DNA of 64,000 nt from Climacium dendroides (lineage: Eukaryota > Streptophyta > Bryopsida > Hypnales > Climaciaceae): positions 2,666,001-2,730,000 of the forward strand of contig OX467090.1 of assembly GCA_950106755.1 (NCBI GenBank), in the 5' to 3' direction. The translations under genes were made by a program, and so were the position numbers. This document shows positions 1 through 12,084 of this stretch, piece by piece; within the stretch, counting starts at the first letter, position 1; each line of letters opens with the position of its first letter. The notes below the pieces were generated by a model. It had not been told where the DNA came from and searched no databases. It worked only from the letters and a program-made list of their open reading frames with translations.

Positions 1-1989
1 GGTAGATGACACCAATCTTGCACCTCTATAATAATAAATATTATGGCTACTTTAACCCTTAAAAGGACAAATTGGCAATTGTGGAAATCATTCCTTTGGT
101 TACCTTGCCAATCATTCACATAAAAAATTGCAAATGCACTCATTGGAAGTCAATCTACCATAGAAGACCTCCTCTTTTCATAAAAAAAAATCCAAGAATG
201 AATAGGTATACTTTTGTCCCACTAAAAGGATTCTTTGTCATCCATTAGACAAAAAACGTCCTCTTCAACATTTAAGGGTTAATTAGGGAAACTAAAGAGA
301 AGATGGACAATTGTTGTAACTAGTGTTCTAGGTCATTTTATTGATCTACGGAGACCAATAGTGTTGTCACTTTGCAGTTGTAAAATTCTTAAATTGGAAG
401 TTGGCCAAAGGAGGATTGACAAAAAAATCTCTATACATACAAAAGAGAATGTGACTAAGATTAAATATAATAAAATAAAATACATCTTGTTCAAACTTAT
501 TGAATTCAAAATAGTAAGTTTGCACTCAAAAAACTATACTAAGGTAATTGCACACTACAATAGACAAAGCCCCATCATGCATTTGAAGAGCATTAAAACT
601 CTTGATTTGCACTATCTTTGTATTAATAATTTGATATTAGCACCAAAAAATAATGCATTAACATAATCACCCTTTTTTACCAAATATAATTCATGACCTT
701 CATCATAATAGTCAAGACATTTCACCCTTAGATTTTGTAAATATTAGACATTTAAATCAACAAAAAGTAATAAATATATATATTTTAATTTTCTATAAAT
801 AATCCAAGGTTTTGAATTTTTTAAATATGGAAAGTCAAAAGATCCCTAATATAGTATGAATATAAAATGCAATCCATGCAATTGAAAAGACCTATAATAA
901 AATTTTGAAACTATCTCAATAGTTTTCAATGAAATTCCTAAATGTAATATGCACAATGCACTATAACAAAGTACTCTTTTGTTGTAAATTTCTCAATTTT
1001 GGGCACTTGGAGATTATATCATTTATTGGGTGGGATGGGGAATGTAGCCTATATTGTTCGATCCCACTCACCTCCAAACTATCGTGAGCATTTTAAAATA
1101 TATCCTAATACCATATTACAAAGCCTTGTAACAAAAAAAACTTATGTACTATAGATTGCAAACACCTATTAAATAATACTCCCCTCTATTTCTCAAAAGA
1201 CTTGTATTTCTTTTGTGTTTTACAAACATTATTTCAAAGGGAGTAATATTTCCCATTCAATATCTTTTGTAACATATCAATGGAAGAAAGAAAAAATGAC
1301 TTGAATAACATAGGGAATTCTTTCCATTTTTGTATCACAAAATCTTGTTTAGAGATTTTAAAGTAATTATCAATGGGATGAAGTGGATTTTCTAAACTAG
1401 ATTAGAAAAAAAAACATCCATCAAAGTGTTTGTTTCCTTTTGAAGAATTTCCCTCAATTAAAATCACAAATCCTTTGAGGGACTATAGCCACTGTTTATC
1501 ACCAATTATTTATTAAATAAATAATAAAAATATTTAAATAAATAATAAGTAATTAAATGATGGAAAAAAAATTAAATTTAAAAAATAATAATAAATTAGA
1601 TAATAGTTTTAAAAATTCTTTTAAAAATAGCAATCTAATGTGGCATACTCATATGTACACCCTATATTTCACTAACAAATATATATAATATTTTATTTTA
1701 TTTGTTAATGTTCCCTACTATCCATGAACTCACAACCCTATGAAAGCTCATTTTTTTCCTAATGCTTACCATGAAGCTTGTTTGGCTAATATATGTAAGT
1801 CAAATCATTGACATATTTGAAAGCAACCACGCACTTTTGACCATTTATGCATTTGAGAATAATTCACATAGGCCAAGTCATCCATGTCACATAATTATAG
1901 AAAAAAAAAAAAAAAAAAAAGTCACCTCCGAAACACCCTTTTGTAAAACGTGGGTGAAAACCAGGGGTACTCATCTGCTGCTGCCACAT
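1..1989. other. AT-rich intergenic DNA, no gene seen
   Basis: No reading frame here looks coding in either strand; the longest frames are AT-rich and without recognisable motifs. It contains a poly-A run near 1900-1920 and one copy of a dispersed repeat at about 177-285 that recurs near 46.5 kb. Confidence 0.6.
177..285 (+). repeat. dispersed repeat copy A
   Basis: The segment shares a string of blocks in the same order (AAATCCAAGAATGAATAG, ACTTTTGT, CTTTGTCATC, AAAACGTCC, CAACATTTAA-like) with 46515-46620. The two copies are collinear but diverged, as expected for an old dispersed element. The family is unknown and no ends are visible. Confidence 0.5.
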
Positions 1990-3156
1990 CAGTCAGAGTA
2001 ACCTTCAAAAAATCCAAGTTGGCAGTACACACTCCGAGGATAAAGTGATTCAGCAACAGCGAACAATGCGGACGAGAACGAGAAAGCGTCCGTCCGAAGA
2101 GAGAACGTCAGTACTTGTCGATCCTCAGTCGTCGTTCGCTCGTTCGTTCGTCCGTCGTCAGTCACCAGGTCCACGCGGAATCGAAGGTCACAGCGACGAC
2201 GACCAATGACCCGAGAGTTGATACGCCATCGCTGATTGCGGCAGCATGGACAGACTGATCAATAGGGGCTCCGAAATGAGGACGTGAGACGTAAGCTTAA
2301 AGGTTGTCGGAAGTCGGTAAGACTTCATATACACACGGGGAGCTCTTGTACGTCAACACGGTGTCAACACTAGCGCTGTTGACTACTAAATCGAGAAAAA
2401 TTCTCATGTCTCCTGTTGAAGAACTTGATTGAAGTTGATTCAACTTCCCTGGGTAAGTTAGAGTTTTTCTAGTCACTGTGCTTGATCGAGCGTTTGTATT
2501 GACCAGAACCCTAGCGATTTCAGTAGCGATTTTTGCCGTGCTTATATACCTGAAGCTTCTTGTCAGAAATTTCCATTCTTGTACTCTTGAATGACGACTC
2601 AAAACAGCTACAAGAAACTAGTCTGAGAGGAGAGGACCTACAGATGAACCACATTGAATCCCTAGTTGACTTCAAAGTCAGAAGGAATTGGAGAGATTGG
2701 ATACTTGATAGAGGGAGGGAATTGAGCTGGTGGGAGCTAAGGATTTAATTTATCACTGGACCTTGGGACAATCAAGATTAACCGCGTCATTCGAGAGAAC
2801 TAGAAATTAATCGGCAGTCACACTGATCGTCATTAGTACTCTTCTGCTTCGTGGGCGATCGAGCTAGCAGCAGGTAGTTATTGCTGATTCTGTATTTACT
2901 CTTAATTTAGTCCCCAGAACGATTCAACCATCCGCATTAAGTCGTCGATTCATACTGTCATTCCTCGGATAGTTGGATCCCCTCTTGCTATCTATTCTAG
3001 GAGCTCGATCAGAATTGCTAGTAATATCTGTTAATACTTTGAAAGGGGCGAAAAGCGAAGTCGACAGCATTAAGTTGAGAATGCCCCAAGCCGAGACGGT
3101 GTACAGTGTGGAGAAACCAGGTCGCCCGTCCACGCCTTTGGCACCAAAGGCAGCTC
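1990..3156 (+). promoter_or_regulatory. upstream region of the VQ gene
   Basis: Base composition rises here compared with the flanks and no convincing ORF is present, so I read it as promoter plus long 5' leader of the VQ gene. A TATATA at 2543-2548 could be the TATA box, placing the cap site near 2575 and giving a leader of roughly 580 nt. That assignment is inference, and an unseen intron in the leader cannot be excluded. Confidence 0.35.
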
Positions 3157-4002
3157 ATGGCTGAGAATTGGCCGTGGGAGTCATCTTCTCGAGCACCACC
3201 AACCAGTAGTACACAGACGTCGTCATTGCAATCCGGAAGCTCCCAAAGTAGCCACGAGGCGTCAGCAGTAGCAGCAGAGCTTGATAGGCCGACGACGCTC
3301 GTGGAGACCCTTCGGACGTGCCTCGCGAACGCCGCACCCACAGAACCAGCAGCAGCAGCAGGGCGAAGCGACCCCTTGCGACAACCTCTCCGCGGGTCGG
3401 GATCCAGAACCGGGATGAAGCGCCGCTCGCGCGCGTCGCGCCGCGTCCCGACGACGGTGGTGGAGGCGACATGCAACGACTTCCGGGAGACGGTGCATCG
3501 GTTGACAGGCTTTCCCACCCCGACGCCGGTGTCTGCGCCCGTCCGCCCGCAGCCGCAGCGGGCGTTCCTCCGGCCCCCATCGCAACCGTCCCCCCGGGTG
3601 CCACCCGCGCCGCGTCCGCAGCTGCCGAACTCCCCTAGACTCCACATCACTGAAGCGCCTCCGCCGATGTACCCTCCGTTTTGGAACTTGCAGTCGCACT
3701 TGGATCCGTCTTTCGTGAAGAGCGAGTCGGCAGAAGGATTCGAACCCGGAATTGGAGGTCCGTCGCAATCCGCACTACCGAGCACGATGTCGCAATTGGT
3801 GTCGCCGCCGTCGGGGTCGATTCAGACTTGGTGGGATGCAGTACCGCAGCCGCAGTCGCAGTCGCAAAGCCTTTTAATGAATCCTACCACCACAATGGGC
3901 CCCTTTGATACCTCGGGGACCTCCGGTGGTGGGTCAATCTTGCAAGATGATTTTGAAGATTGGTTTCATCAGGATCACCCGGGGTCGGATTACATGCGCT
4001 GA
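3157..4002 (+). CDS. VQ-motif-containing protein (VH variant)
   Basis: This is an intronless frame of 281 codons beginning at ATG 3157 (MAENWPWESS); the frame is open further upstream, but this start gives the Ser-rich N-terminus usual for the family. VQ proteins are plant-specific nuclear cofactors that bind WRKY transcription factors or MAP kinases and adjust defence and stress transcription. The diagnostic element is FRETVHRLTG at residues 109-118 (nt 3481-3510), preceded by the basic stretch RRSRASRRVPTTVVEA seen in the calmodulin-binding-like VQ subgroup. The canonical motif is FxxxVQxLTG; here Gln is His, a variant known in some VQ members. The rest is low-complexity Ser/Pro/Gln sequence with an acidic, aromatic C-terminus (DDFEDWFHQDH). 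Composition is far GC-richer than the flanks. The family call is firm; the specific orthologue and partner are not determined. Confidence 0.87.
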   Translation: MAENWPWESSSRAPPTSSTQTSSLQSGSSQSSHEASAVAAELDRPTTLVETLRTCLANAAPTEPAAAAGRSDPLRQPLRGSGSRTGMKRRSRASRRVPTTVVEATCNDFRETVHRLTGFPTPTPVSAPVRPQPQRAFLRPPSQPSPRVPPAPRPQLPNSPRLHITEAPPPMYPPFWNLQSHLDPSFVKSESAEGFEPGIGGPSQSALPSTMSQLVSPPSGSIQTWWDAVPQPQSQSQSLLMNPTTTMGPFDTSGTSGGGSILQDDFEDWFHQDHPGSDYMR

Positions 4003-4929
4003 TTAATCCGTTCGGAGCAATGCAAGCATATATCCTCAAGTTTTGATTCCGGAGATTTTTCCAAACACGTACAATTTGAGAAATCAACTCGAGGGTATTA
4101 ATTTTGCTTGGGATGTGTGAAATTCTAGCTAGAACTGAGAATCGCATGGGGCAAAATTCTGAGGTAATGTGAGCGTGGAATCTTGAAACTAGCTCTCTTT
4201 GAGTTAGTGTAGCAATCCCACTAAAGTACGTCTCTTTTCATAAAGGTCCTGGGACTATAGTTCTTCTTCTTCTTCTTCTTCATCTACTTCTCTCACGTCA
4301 CAAATTGGACGCTCTGACGATCCCTATTTGATGTGATTCACATTTCGTTCCTATTTCTTCAATTCTTACGGCCATTTTTCAACGTCACTATAGGTATCTG
4401 AGCAGATTAATTCTGTCAGATTTTATCAGTAGCTTATACACAGGGTAATAGTGCAACATATAGGAGGCCTCTTGTAAGATAGTTTCATGAAGCAGGGCAT
4501 TGGGTTTTCCAATTGCACGCTGTGCGTGTACAGATTAAAGAAAAAAGTAAAGATATGGCCTCTTTTTGTCATCACCTTCACGTGGGTGTCTCGTTTTGTA
4601 CCGAGTACTTTGAAAGTTTTCTTGGTCAACTAGAGATTCTGAACGCTCAGAAACTTGGTTGCATTAATCCTGAGGGGTGTCTTCACACTAAATGAATACG
4701 AATTTATTCTCATTCAATGCAGCTGTCGTTCAAATTAGTCAAAATCCCAATTTTCGCAAGCACGCACTGGATATATTGTACCGTAATATTGAGTTCTCGC
4801 GGATCCAAACAAAAGTAATAATATGATTTCCTCCTAGGAACTTGGAATTGAATCAATCATCACAGTCTTTGGATTTCTTCTATGCTTGTTAGCATTTGTG
4901 AACTTACCTCTGAATCTTCCAGCTCTCAA
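4003..4929 (+). other. 3' flank of the VQ gene
   Basis: This holds the presumed 3' UTR and spacer. A CTT microsatellite lies at about 4262-4281. No convincing ORF or clear polyadenylation site could be fixed by eye. Confidence 0.4.
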
Positions 4930-4937
4930 TATATATA
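4930..4937 (+). promoter_or_regulatory. TATA box of the candidate hairpin transcript
   Basis: TATATATA sits 33 nt before the first paired base of the hairpin at 4970, so a cap site near 4960-4967 would start transcription at or just before the stem. A G-box-like CACGTG lies at 4949-4954. Confidence 0.4.
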
Positions 4938-4969
4938 GTACAACAAACCACGTGATTGCCCAGTAGGAC

Positions 4970-5082
4970 CCGCGCGCAGGGAGAACGGGAGGCCGATACC
5001 GGGGTGGGTGGGTGGGGGTTGGGGTATGTAACTATTCCCCACCCCCACCCCGGTATCGCCCTCCCGGTCTCCCTGTGCGCGG
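4970..5082 (+). ncRNA. candidate MIR-type hairpin (miR482/2118-like by weak similarity)
   Basis: The two arms pair over their outer 36 nt with three mismatches (4970-5005 with 5047-5082), and the inner part forms a looser G-rich/C-rich stem around a short loop near 5028-5032. A stem with few mismatches, a short loop and a TATA box just upstream is the layout of a plant MIR gene. The 3' arm at 5033-5054 starts TATTCCCCACCCCC; its first 13 positions differ from the remembered conifer miR482 consensus at two. The 5' arm also carries GGGGTGGGTGGGTGGGGG, a strong G-quadruplex motif. Alternatives are a small foldback transposon or a chance inverted duplication. Mature sequence and expression cannot be seen here. 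Confidence 0.4.
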
Positions 5083-6063
5083 CAGCAATTCAATTGGAAA
5101 TTCGTGGCCGTAAAATTGATTTACTTGCCAACAAAAGAGAATGAATCAAGCATCATTGTCGCACGCCGCAGTTCTGTTGGTTTAGCAAATTGCGTGACCC
5201 ACAAGGTTCAAAGTTGCCTCTAAAATTCAGTTCCCATTCAAAATATTGAGCTCCGTCGCGTCGTCGATCTGCCAGCAACGATCAATTCATCATGGTCTGA
5301 GTTCAATTGTTCCGTTATTACTTTTAAGTGAGAGTCTGCAATTGGAAAGGATTGTCAAACCGACTGAATGCAGGATGCGTGTAAGAATGGCAAATATCTC
5401 AAGCAGACATTCAAGCTAAACCCAATATTTCAACCCAAGACTTTCCTCCGCTGCAGCCGAAACTGCTTGTGCTCACGTAACGTACCCGTTTCGTGAAACG
5501 CCGGAGGAGCCAAAACGTGGCGGATGAATGGAGTCTAACATCAGCCAGGTGTCCTCACTCCTTTCAGTTCAGTTATTACAGAGAGAAATGGATGATATTC
5601 ATCCAATGTTTCTTGGGCACGACTTTGTGGTCTCTAAATCGACATTATTGAGTGAAGTTCAAGTCATATTAAGCTTAGGGGGAGTGCAGGTAGCTTGAGG
5701 AACCTTCACCAAGTGCTGCAAGTTGGCAGAGAAGGACTTTTTTTATCACAAAAGTTCACCGAATTCTTCGAATGGGGCATCTTGTTTTTTGTGCAATGGG
5801 CATGACAAATTTGTTTGCGATTTGAAGGAGATAGAGAAGTTGGGAGAGGGTTTTGAATTGTGCATCCCCAAATTTATCAAGTTAGTTTAACCCTTGAAAG
5901 GCCCTTGGAGTCACTATATTCAATCCATATTGAGGATAATAACTCTTTAATTGTGGTTTAATATGTGAATTGTGATACATTCTTATTTATGTACTATCAT
6001 GATCATTAATTTACTTTATACTGAGAAGTATTTGGTCAATGTTTTATTGATCAAATACCACTA
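5083..6063. other. intergenic DNA, no gene seen
   Basis: GC content declines from the gene-rich island into AT-rich DNA. No coding frame longer than about 60 codons has any recognisable motif. Confidence 0.5.
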
Positions 6064-6271
6064 GTACTATAAGAAACTTGTGTTTTTGGTGATTGATTTT
6101 AGGTAACATTCAATGTTACAACTTGTATTTTTAGTCAATAACAATGTTCAATATAACATCAAGATGTTACATTGGATGTCATTGTTGATATAAAAAACAT
6201 AGGTTGTAACATTGGATGTCACCTAAAATCTGTCAATTTAGAAAAACAAAAACCCATATTTCTTATAGTAC
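6064..6271. mobile_element. MITE with terminal inverted repeats
   Basis: The ends GTACTATAAGAAA and TTTCTTATAGTAC are perfect inverted repeats. Pairing continues inward at lower identity (TTTTAGGTAACATTCAATG opposite CATTGGATGTCACCTAAAA). The 208-bp element has no ORF. If the outermost TA is the target duplication, the TIR begins CTATAAGAAA, which would fit a TA-targeting superfamily. The superfamily is not certain. Confidence 0.7.
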
Positions 6272-8509
6272 AAATTTATAATATATTATACGGCCACAAA
6301 GGACTTTTTATTACCCCTTCTAAGGTTAATTCAAGCAAGAGTGTTGAATAGTTCAAGTTGTTGTTTCACACTAATTGGATGAATTTGGATTAGTGTGTCT
6401 AATTAGAGATACAAAATTGAGATAGAAGATGTTTGAATTTTTGATAAATTATGGATGCATGGAGACAAGAGTGAATGATAATTCTTAAACTATTTAAAAT
6501 AGTATAAAAATAGTGTAATAATTGCACTGATTGTATTTAAAATATTGTAAATTTCTATACTAGTGTGCCTTATAAATTTGTATAATTCCAAAATTAGTGG
6601 GAATTAATGTTAGTTGGATGTTATTAGTGTTGCTACACTAATAACATTAGGCAAATTTGGATAGTTGTTTGGTGAAAGTCATATGAAGTGTCTAATGAAG
6701 AGCCATGTTCATTACACAATGGAAAGTTTTAACCATGTTGGATTCAAAATTGCACACTAGATTTTTTAATTTTTTCTTGATTCTATTAAAGGGCATGCTA
6801 TTCCACAAAGTCAACAAAGTCAAGTATTATTTTCTTCCAAGCATCAAAGAAGTTTTGTACTTATTTTTTGAAGATTGTTGGCATCTCTAAAAATTAAAAT
6901 TCATGTGTAGACAATCAAAAAGTGTGAATAAAACAACTCTAGCATCAATAAAAAGGCTGAAATAGATTAGATTTATTGTTTTTTTATATTTTATGGAGGA
7001 TGGTATTCCATAATTTATTATGAACAAATAGAATATTAAAAAAATTGAGTTCAAAAGGACATTAAGTTAATGGAATTCACCTCCAAAATAAAATGTAGAC
7101 ATATTTTTGGACTATTGTTTTGTTGAATGTTTCAAAGATATTGCAATAAAGATATAAATTTGAATATTGTAACAACAATATAGGGCACCATGAAATTTTT
7201 TTAAAGGACATTATGATATTGTTTAATAGCATTTGATTAGTTTTAGTAGAATAATTTTTTAGGGCACTTTATCTTGCATGCACACTATCTTCTAATGAAA
7301 TTTGGGTTTGGAATTCTGGATTTTAAGTTTAAACTAACAAAACAAAGCTTCCTTTCGAGGATATTAGAAACCTAAGGAGCATTTTGAAAGTCTTGCTTCA
7401 ATTTTCAAATAGTTTTTGATATTAAATGTTTTTAAGCTTAGCTAAGAAAATGTAGCTCTAATAATTTACTTTTACTTCATTTTATTTTGGTTTTGAATTG
7501 TTAAAATTGCAATTTTGTGATACTTTGAGGTAGCATCTTGAAAGCTTAAAATATACCACTTTAGAACATAATCTATTGAATTTTTCTTGGTGTGAGTTCA
7601 AGGAGTATATCAATTAGACCATGATCTCTATTTTTTTCAAAATTATATAATATTTTTATAATTACTATAATTTTTACAAAAATCATTCAAAAAATCTTCA
7701 ATAAGTTTAATTATGAAAAAATGAAGTTAAATTTGGAATAACTATTATTGCATGAAAAGAGTATCAAATTTTTGAAATGTATTGTAACATAGAGGTTAAT
7801 GAAGTTTGACCAAAGGTAAACATGAAATGTCCTTCAAAGGTTAAGTTTCTACTCCATTAAAGAACTAAAAAACTACAACTAGTAATGAATATTCCATGGT
7901 GAATTTTTTTTAATAAAATAATGAGCAAATCATTCTATTAGAGCTCTTGATTTTGGCATATTAGACAAATTTAGACATTCTTGCACTTGGCCAAGTGCAA
8001 TGACTATATGCAATACTATTCACTAAAAAAGTTTTTTTGAAAAGTTGGATACTTTTAGCTTTTTTTAAGAATACCTTCCTTATGTTATATTATGAATTGC
8101 TTCGCTTATGCATGCAAAAATTTGTATGCAAATGCAATTTTGATTACTTTGCTTATAACAAATATGAAATACACATTCTTCTCTTATTATATATTTTTTG
8201 TAAAAGTATCCTAGTCTCGAACAATGTGCACTACAATAATTATATTAATATGATATTGTTCTTATGCCTACATCACGTGTACTACATAAAAACACTGTGC
8301 TTACTAGAAAATTAATTTATAAGAAAAAATCAATTTTGAAGGCATATGTAGTACCTTCTCATTTCATATTATTTTATGGGTCATATAATATAATAATACA
8401 AAGACAATCTACTCCAACGTCTACAAACACTTTTAAAATAGACACATGATCTCTACACTTCCACACACCCTACACTACAATCAAATATGCCAAAAATTGC
8501 CTTTAATTA
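6272..8509. other. AT-rich intergenic DNA, no gene seen
   Basis: Long AT-rich stretch with only short, motif-free ORFs on both strands. No repeat structure stood out. Confidence 0.55.
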
Positions 8510-9166
8510 CTATATTGCTTCATTTAGTGTCTCAAATACTTGTGCAAATGCTTCTGATAAGATTTTTGTTTCTCCTCTAGTAATTGTCTCAATATCTTTA
8601 TTTACATTGAGTCCACTAATTGGACTTAGTGGTGGTGGAGAAGCATATTGCAATGTCCTATCCACCATAGCACTTGTAACTGATGTTGACACTCCCTTTG
8701 ATAAAGTTGGTCATATAGTAAACAATTCTTAAATGGAACAGACTTACTTATAAGTGTACCACCCCTCATTACTAATCTGAATATATTATACGTGTTTCCT
8801 ATCATAAAAATATCCATCCTCATTTGGAAACAAGTTTATAGACTCTAGAAAGTTGTACGATGATAACATTGACGTAGGTTCTGTTCTAGATGGTATACCT
8901 TTGATTTCTCCCACATCAATTTCAATACCTTCAAATTCTACATTCTTAACATCATTAGTATTTCTTACTGGTATATAAGTAGGGTCTACTTCTAATTCAA
9001 GCAAGTTTGTTTCATCTTTGTGGGCATCGCTTACAACATCGATATTGACAAAATCCAAACTTCTACTATCACTAGGTAAATTGTTTGATTGTGTCTTCTT
9101 TGAATCATTACCACCGTCATTTGATGACAAAGCTCCTGAATCCATTGTAATCTCTTTCCCTTTCAT
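8510..9166 (-). pseudogene. broken gene of unknown function
   Basis: A minus-strand frame starting MKGKEITMDSGALSSN runs 126 codons (9166-8786). It then continues in the same frame, with several stops in between, into a second open block (8692-8510) containing ASPPPLSPISGLNVNKDIE and ETKILSEAFAQVFETLNEAI. The composition (Ser, Asp, Glu, Asn rich; then a plausible helix) is protein-like rather than AT noise, and both blocks share one frame, so I read this as a decayed gene or exon pair. No family was recognised. The chromovirus 5' LTR starts about 50 bp upstream of the first Met, so the gene may have been interrupted by that insertion. Confidence 0.4.
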
Positions 9167-9214
9167 TTTTCCTTTTGAATCACTTCAAATCTCTCTTCAT
9201 CATTTGATGAATCA

Positions 9215-9318
9215 TGTTACGACCCGGTTGTAACAAGTAGACAGTTAGTAGTTGGAGAAGTTAGGGTTGGTATGTCTTCATGCTCATTTAAGCTCCATGA
9301 GGGGAGCTTGTCCCTCAC
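9215..9318 (+). repeat. 5' LTR, segment shared with the 3' LTR
   Basis: It begins TGTTACGACCCGGTTGTAAC and matches 17098-17201 collinearly with about ten mismatches. The 5' LTR probably runs further, but its end and the primer-binding site could not be located between 9319 and 9913. Confidence 0.75.
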
Positions 9319-9913
9319 ATCTCATTTTGTCAATACTATCAATTGTTCCTACTTATTGCAACTATTGTATTTCGGATTATAAAGAAGATAGGAAATACTT
9401 GTGGTGAATTGTGTTGGTAGATGGGTCTATAGATTGAATGGTTGCTTGAATTAATTTGGCATTTTATGCTCATAAATCGGGGAGTATTGATAGTAATTTG
9501 ATTTTGAATTGCAAGTCCTGACATTATGAGACGTCTCAATATTGTCCACACTCCGATTTGATTCTCTATTTTATTTCATTGATGCTAAGCTTACCTGCAG
9601 CAATTATGAGTACCGAGTGAGGATAGCCGGTGGACTCGGGTGTCTCGAAGTTTGAGTTTTTGGTTGTGGAAGGCGGTTGATTTTTCAAATTGAGAATTGG
9701 ATGTTAGAGAGTTTGGATGTCATGAGAGGGAATTGGAGAGGGAACCAAGAGGAAGGTTGGGGTCAAGGAACCATGTCATGATGCTCAGATATTTGCTGTG
9801 TAATGATTGTTGAAGGCCCACGGTAGCGTGGAATGGCTACAAGGAGGAGTGTGTAATTTAGATTAAGACGAGCGCGTTGATGATGGAATATTGAGGATTG
9901 TTGCATTTGCGAT

Positions 9914-10887
9914 ATGGACCGCGACGGAGCATCCGCAAGTGGAGGACCACTAGGAATGGAAGGTGCAGGATCAAAATTGACTGCTTTTATACAACAATAA
10001 ATTCAGTCAGTATTCCAAGCGGCTATTCCACATTTGGTGCAATAGATCTTTGAATTAGCAGTTGCGCCTCCACCACCTACGTCACCTTCAATGACCACAC
10101 AAGGAAATGATCGTGACTTCGAGGGATCCAATATGGGCAATCGAGAGTCGAAAGTGGCATCATTGGCTAAGTTTTCCGAAAAGAAGGGAGGAGAATTTAC
10201 CGTTGGTTCGCCCAACTTCGATTAGTATTTCGTGGCAAACCACGAACATACCAATCGGATGAGAACAAAGTCGCATATGCTTTGTCATATATGACTGGAG
10301 CAGCTCAAAGTTGGGCAATGCCAATCTTGCATGCACTCGATGAGAGACGTCATCATGAGCTGTTGATAAATTTTGATGCTTTTCAAGAGGTGGTAATTGC
10401 GGTTTATAGGGAAGTCGATCGAAGGAATAGTGCGGAAGATCGCCTTGGGAGAATTTGGCAAATGGGATTGGTGTCAACTTACATTTTGACGTTTAATGAA
10501 CATGCGGTGCAAGTTGATTGGAATGAGGCCAACTTAGTGGCATGGTTTTGAGGAGGGCTCAAAGATGAGATTCTCGATTCCATTGCCACGGTAGAGTGAC
10601 AATCCCCAAAGCTTCACGACTAGATGGCAATGGTGTTGAGGATCGATGAGCGATTGTGGTCTCGGTGCCAAAGTCGTCGCCCCTCAAGTTCTTTCAATTC
10701 ACGAGATCACGCTGAACGATTCCAAGCAATTTTGGGAGCTTCGAGCACTTCGGAACTAGTACTCATGGAGATCGATGCTATTCGAGGAACTACGGCTTTA
10801 GCAAAGATGGCCGCCGAGCGTTTAGAGTATCAAAAACAAGAAAGATGTTGGGGTTGTGAATAAATTGGGCATATTCACTCGAAATGC
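9914..10887 (+). pseudogene. gag of the chromovirus, broken
   Basis: The frame starts ATG 9914 (MDRDGASASGGPLGMEGAG) and meets TAA where CAA is likely after FIQQ. Retrotransposon gag signatures follow: FSEKKGGEFTVGSPNFD, YALSYMTGAAQSWAMPILHA (10282 onward) and a capsid-like helical block to about 10550. A CCHC zinc knuckle at 10846-10887 has the form C-x2-C-x4-H-x4-C with an in-frame TAA inside (CWGCE, stop, IGHIHSKC). Gag would package the element RNA. Several stops and at least two frame changes make it non-functional. Confidence 0.85.
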
Positions 10888-11135
10888 CCAACAAACCCTT
10901 CGAAACCATTGTCACTATCAATTATTGGGAAGGAAGAGATTGAAACAGAGGAGCCGGAAAAAGGCAAAGCCCGAGACTGAGAATGTGGCCTCAGTACCTG
11001 GGCGTGCTTCAAACAGTAGCAACGGCAATGTTGGGGTAGGGCAGGGTCGGATATCATCAGGGTAATTACAAACAAGCAGAGGTAGGATAGATTCTAGCCC
11101 CTATATGGTAGGGAGGAACCTAGGAAGAAGTTGGT

Positions 11136-11535
11136 TTGGGAGGATTTGCGGAGGAAGAAGGGGTTGATTCCTTCATGGGGCCATCGTATTTATGGGTGAT
11201 GACGGATCCAAAAGCCCATTTAATATTGGAAGCTCAAATTAATTCGGTACCCGCTGTGACACTCTTGGATTCGGATGCGATAGGAATTTTTATACATCCA
11301 AATTTTTCCAAGAAGTGTCAAGTAGAGATTCATCAAAAGAAGAGGCCAAGAGAGGTGAGAGTTATTGATGGCAGGATGATCAATTCCAAATTCATCACCC
11401 AGAAGGCTACCATTGCATTACAAATAGGGAATCATCAAGAGGTGTACACGGCGGATATTACTAATACTAGATGATATCCGTGCATCCTGGGCATACCATG
11501 GCTCATACGGCATGATCCAAATATCTGATGGTCAC
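11136..11535 (+). pseudogene. retroviral-type aspartic protease of the chromovirus, broken
   Basis: The frame shows SVPAVTLLDSDAIGIFIHP (active site near 11268), then IALQIGNHQEVYTADI and, after a stop, ILGIPWLxxHDPNI, the typical end of Ty3/gypsy protease. The normal active-site triplet is DSG (or DTG); here it reads DSD, so the catalytic loop glycine is lost. The block lies between gag and the CACTA insertion and would have matured the polyprotein. Confidence 0.82.
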
Positions 11536-12084
11536 AAAAGCAGATACATTTTGATTCTTCATATTGCCATCGAAATTGTTTGCCACCTCTGGAAGAAGTT
11601 CACGACGCTATATTAGGCGACGTGAGGGTCGGCCAAGAATTTCCATTATTCCAATTAAAGAGATAAATGGAGTGTAGTCCATCAACATTAAATTTTTGTA
11701 ACTCGCCAAGTCGCCAACCAAAGACAACCAAGTCGAAAACACTTTGAGAAGTTCCTTTGGAGGGCAAGGGTATCTATTGACCACCCTAAGGCATGCTATG
11801 GAGTCTGCCCACTACAACAAAAACAATGTTTTATGATTGCAAAATATGACTGTAGTGAGTCCTAAAATCAAAAAATATGACTCAAGCAGAAATCACTGTA
11901 GATGACTCGGAATATGACTGACTCCAGTCGTTTAGAAGCAGTCGCTTCAAACATCAGTCATATTGGCAGTCATATAGGTTGAGGGGTATAAATACCCATT
12001 TTTAGCCATAGTATGCCAACTAGGCGTATACTTTGACTTTCCTAGGTGTTTTCTGATTTTTTCTTGGGTTGCCCGGGCAAATAA

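Noticed and set aside
1017..1085. GTGGGATGGGGAATG opposite CGATCCCACTCACC as a second miR482-like hairpin
   Set aside because: Only about seven consecutive pairs can form, the arms are otherwise unpaired and no TATA box is positioned upstream.
3018..3785. 255-codon minus-strand ORF opposite the VQ gene
   Set aside because: It is a GC-rich shadow of the VQ coding frame with Gly/Arg/Cys-rich composition and no motif.
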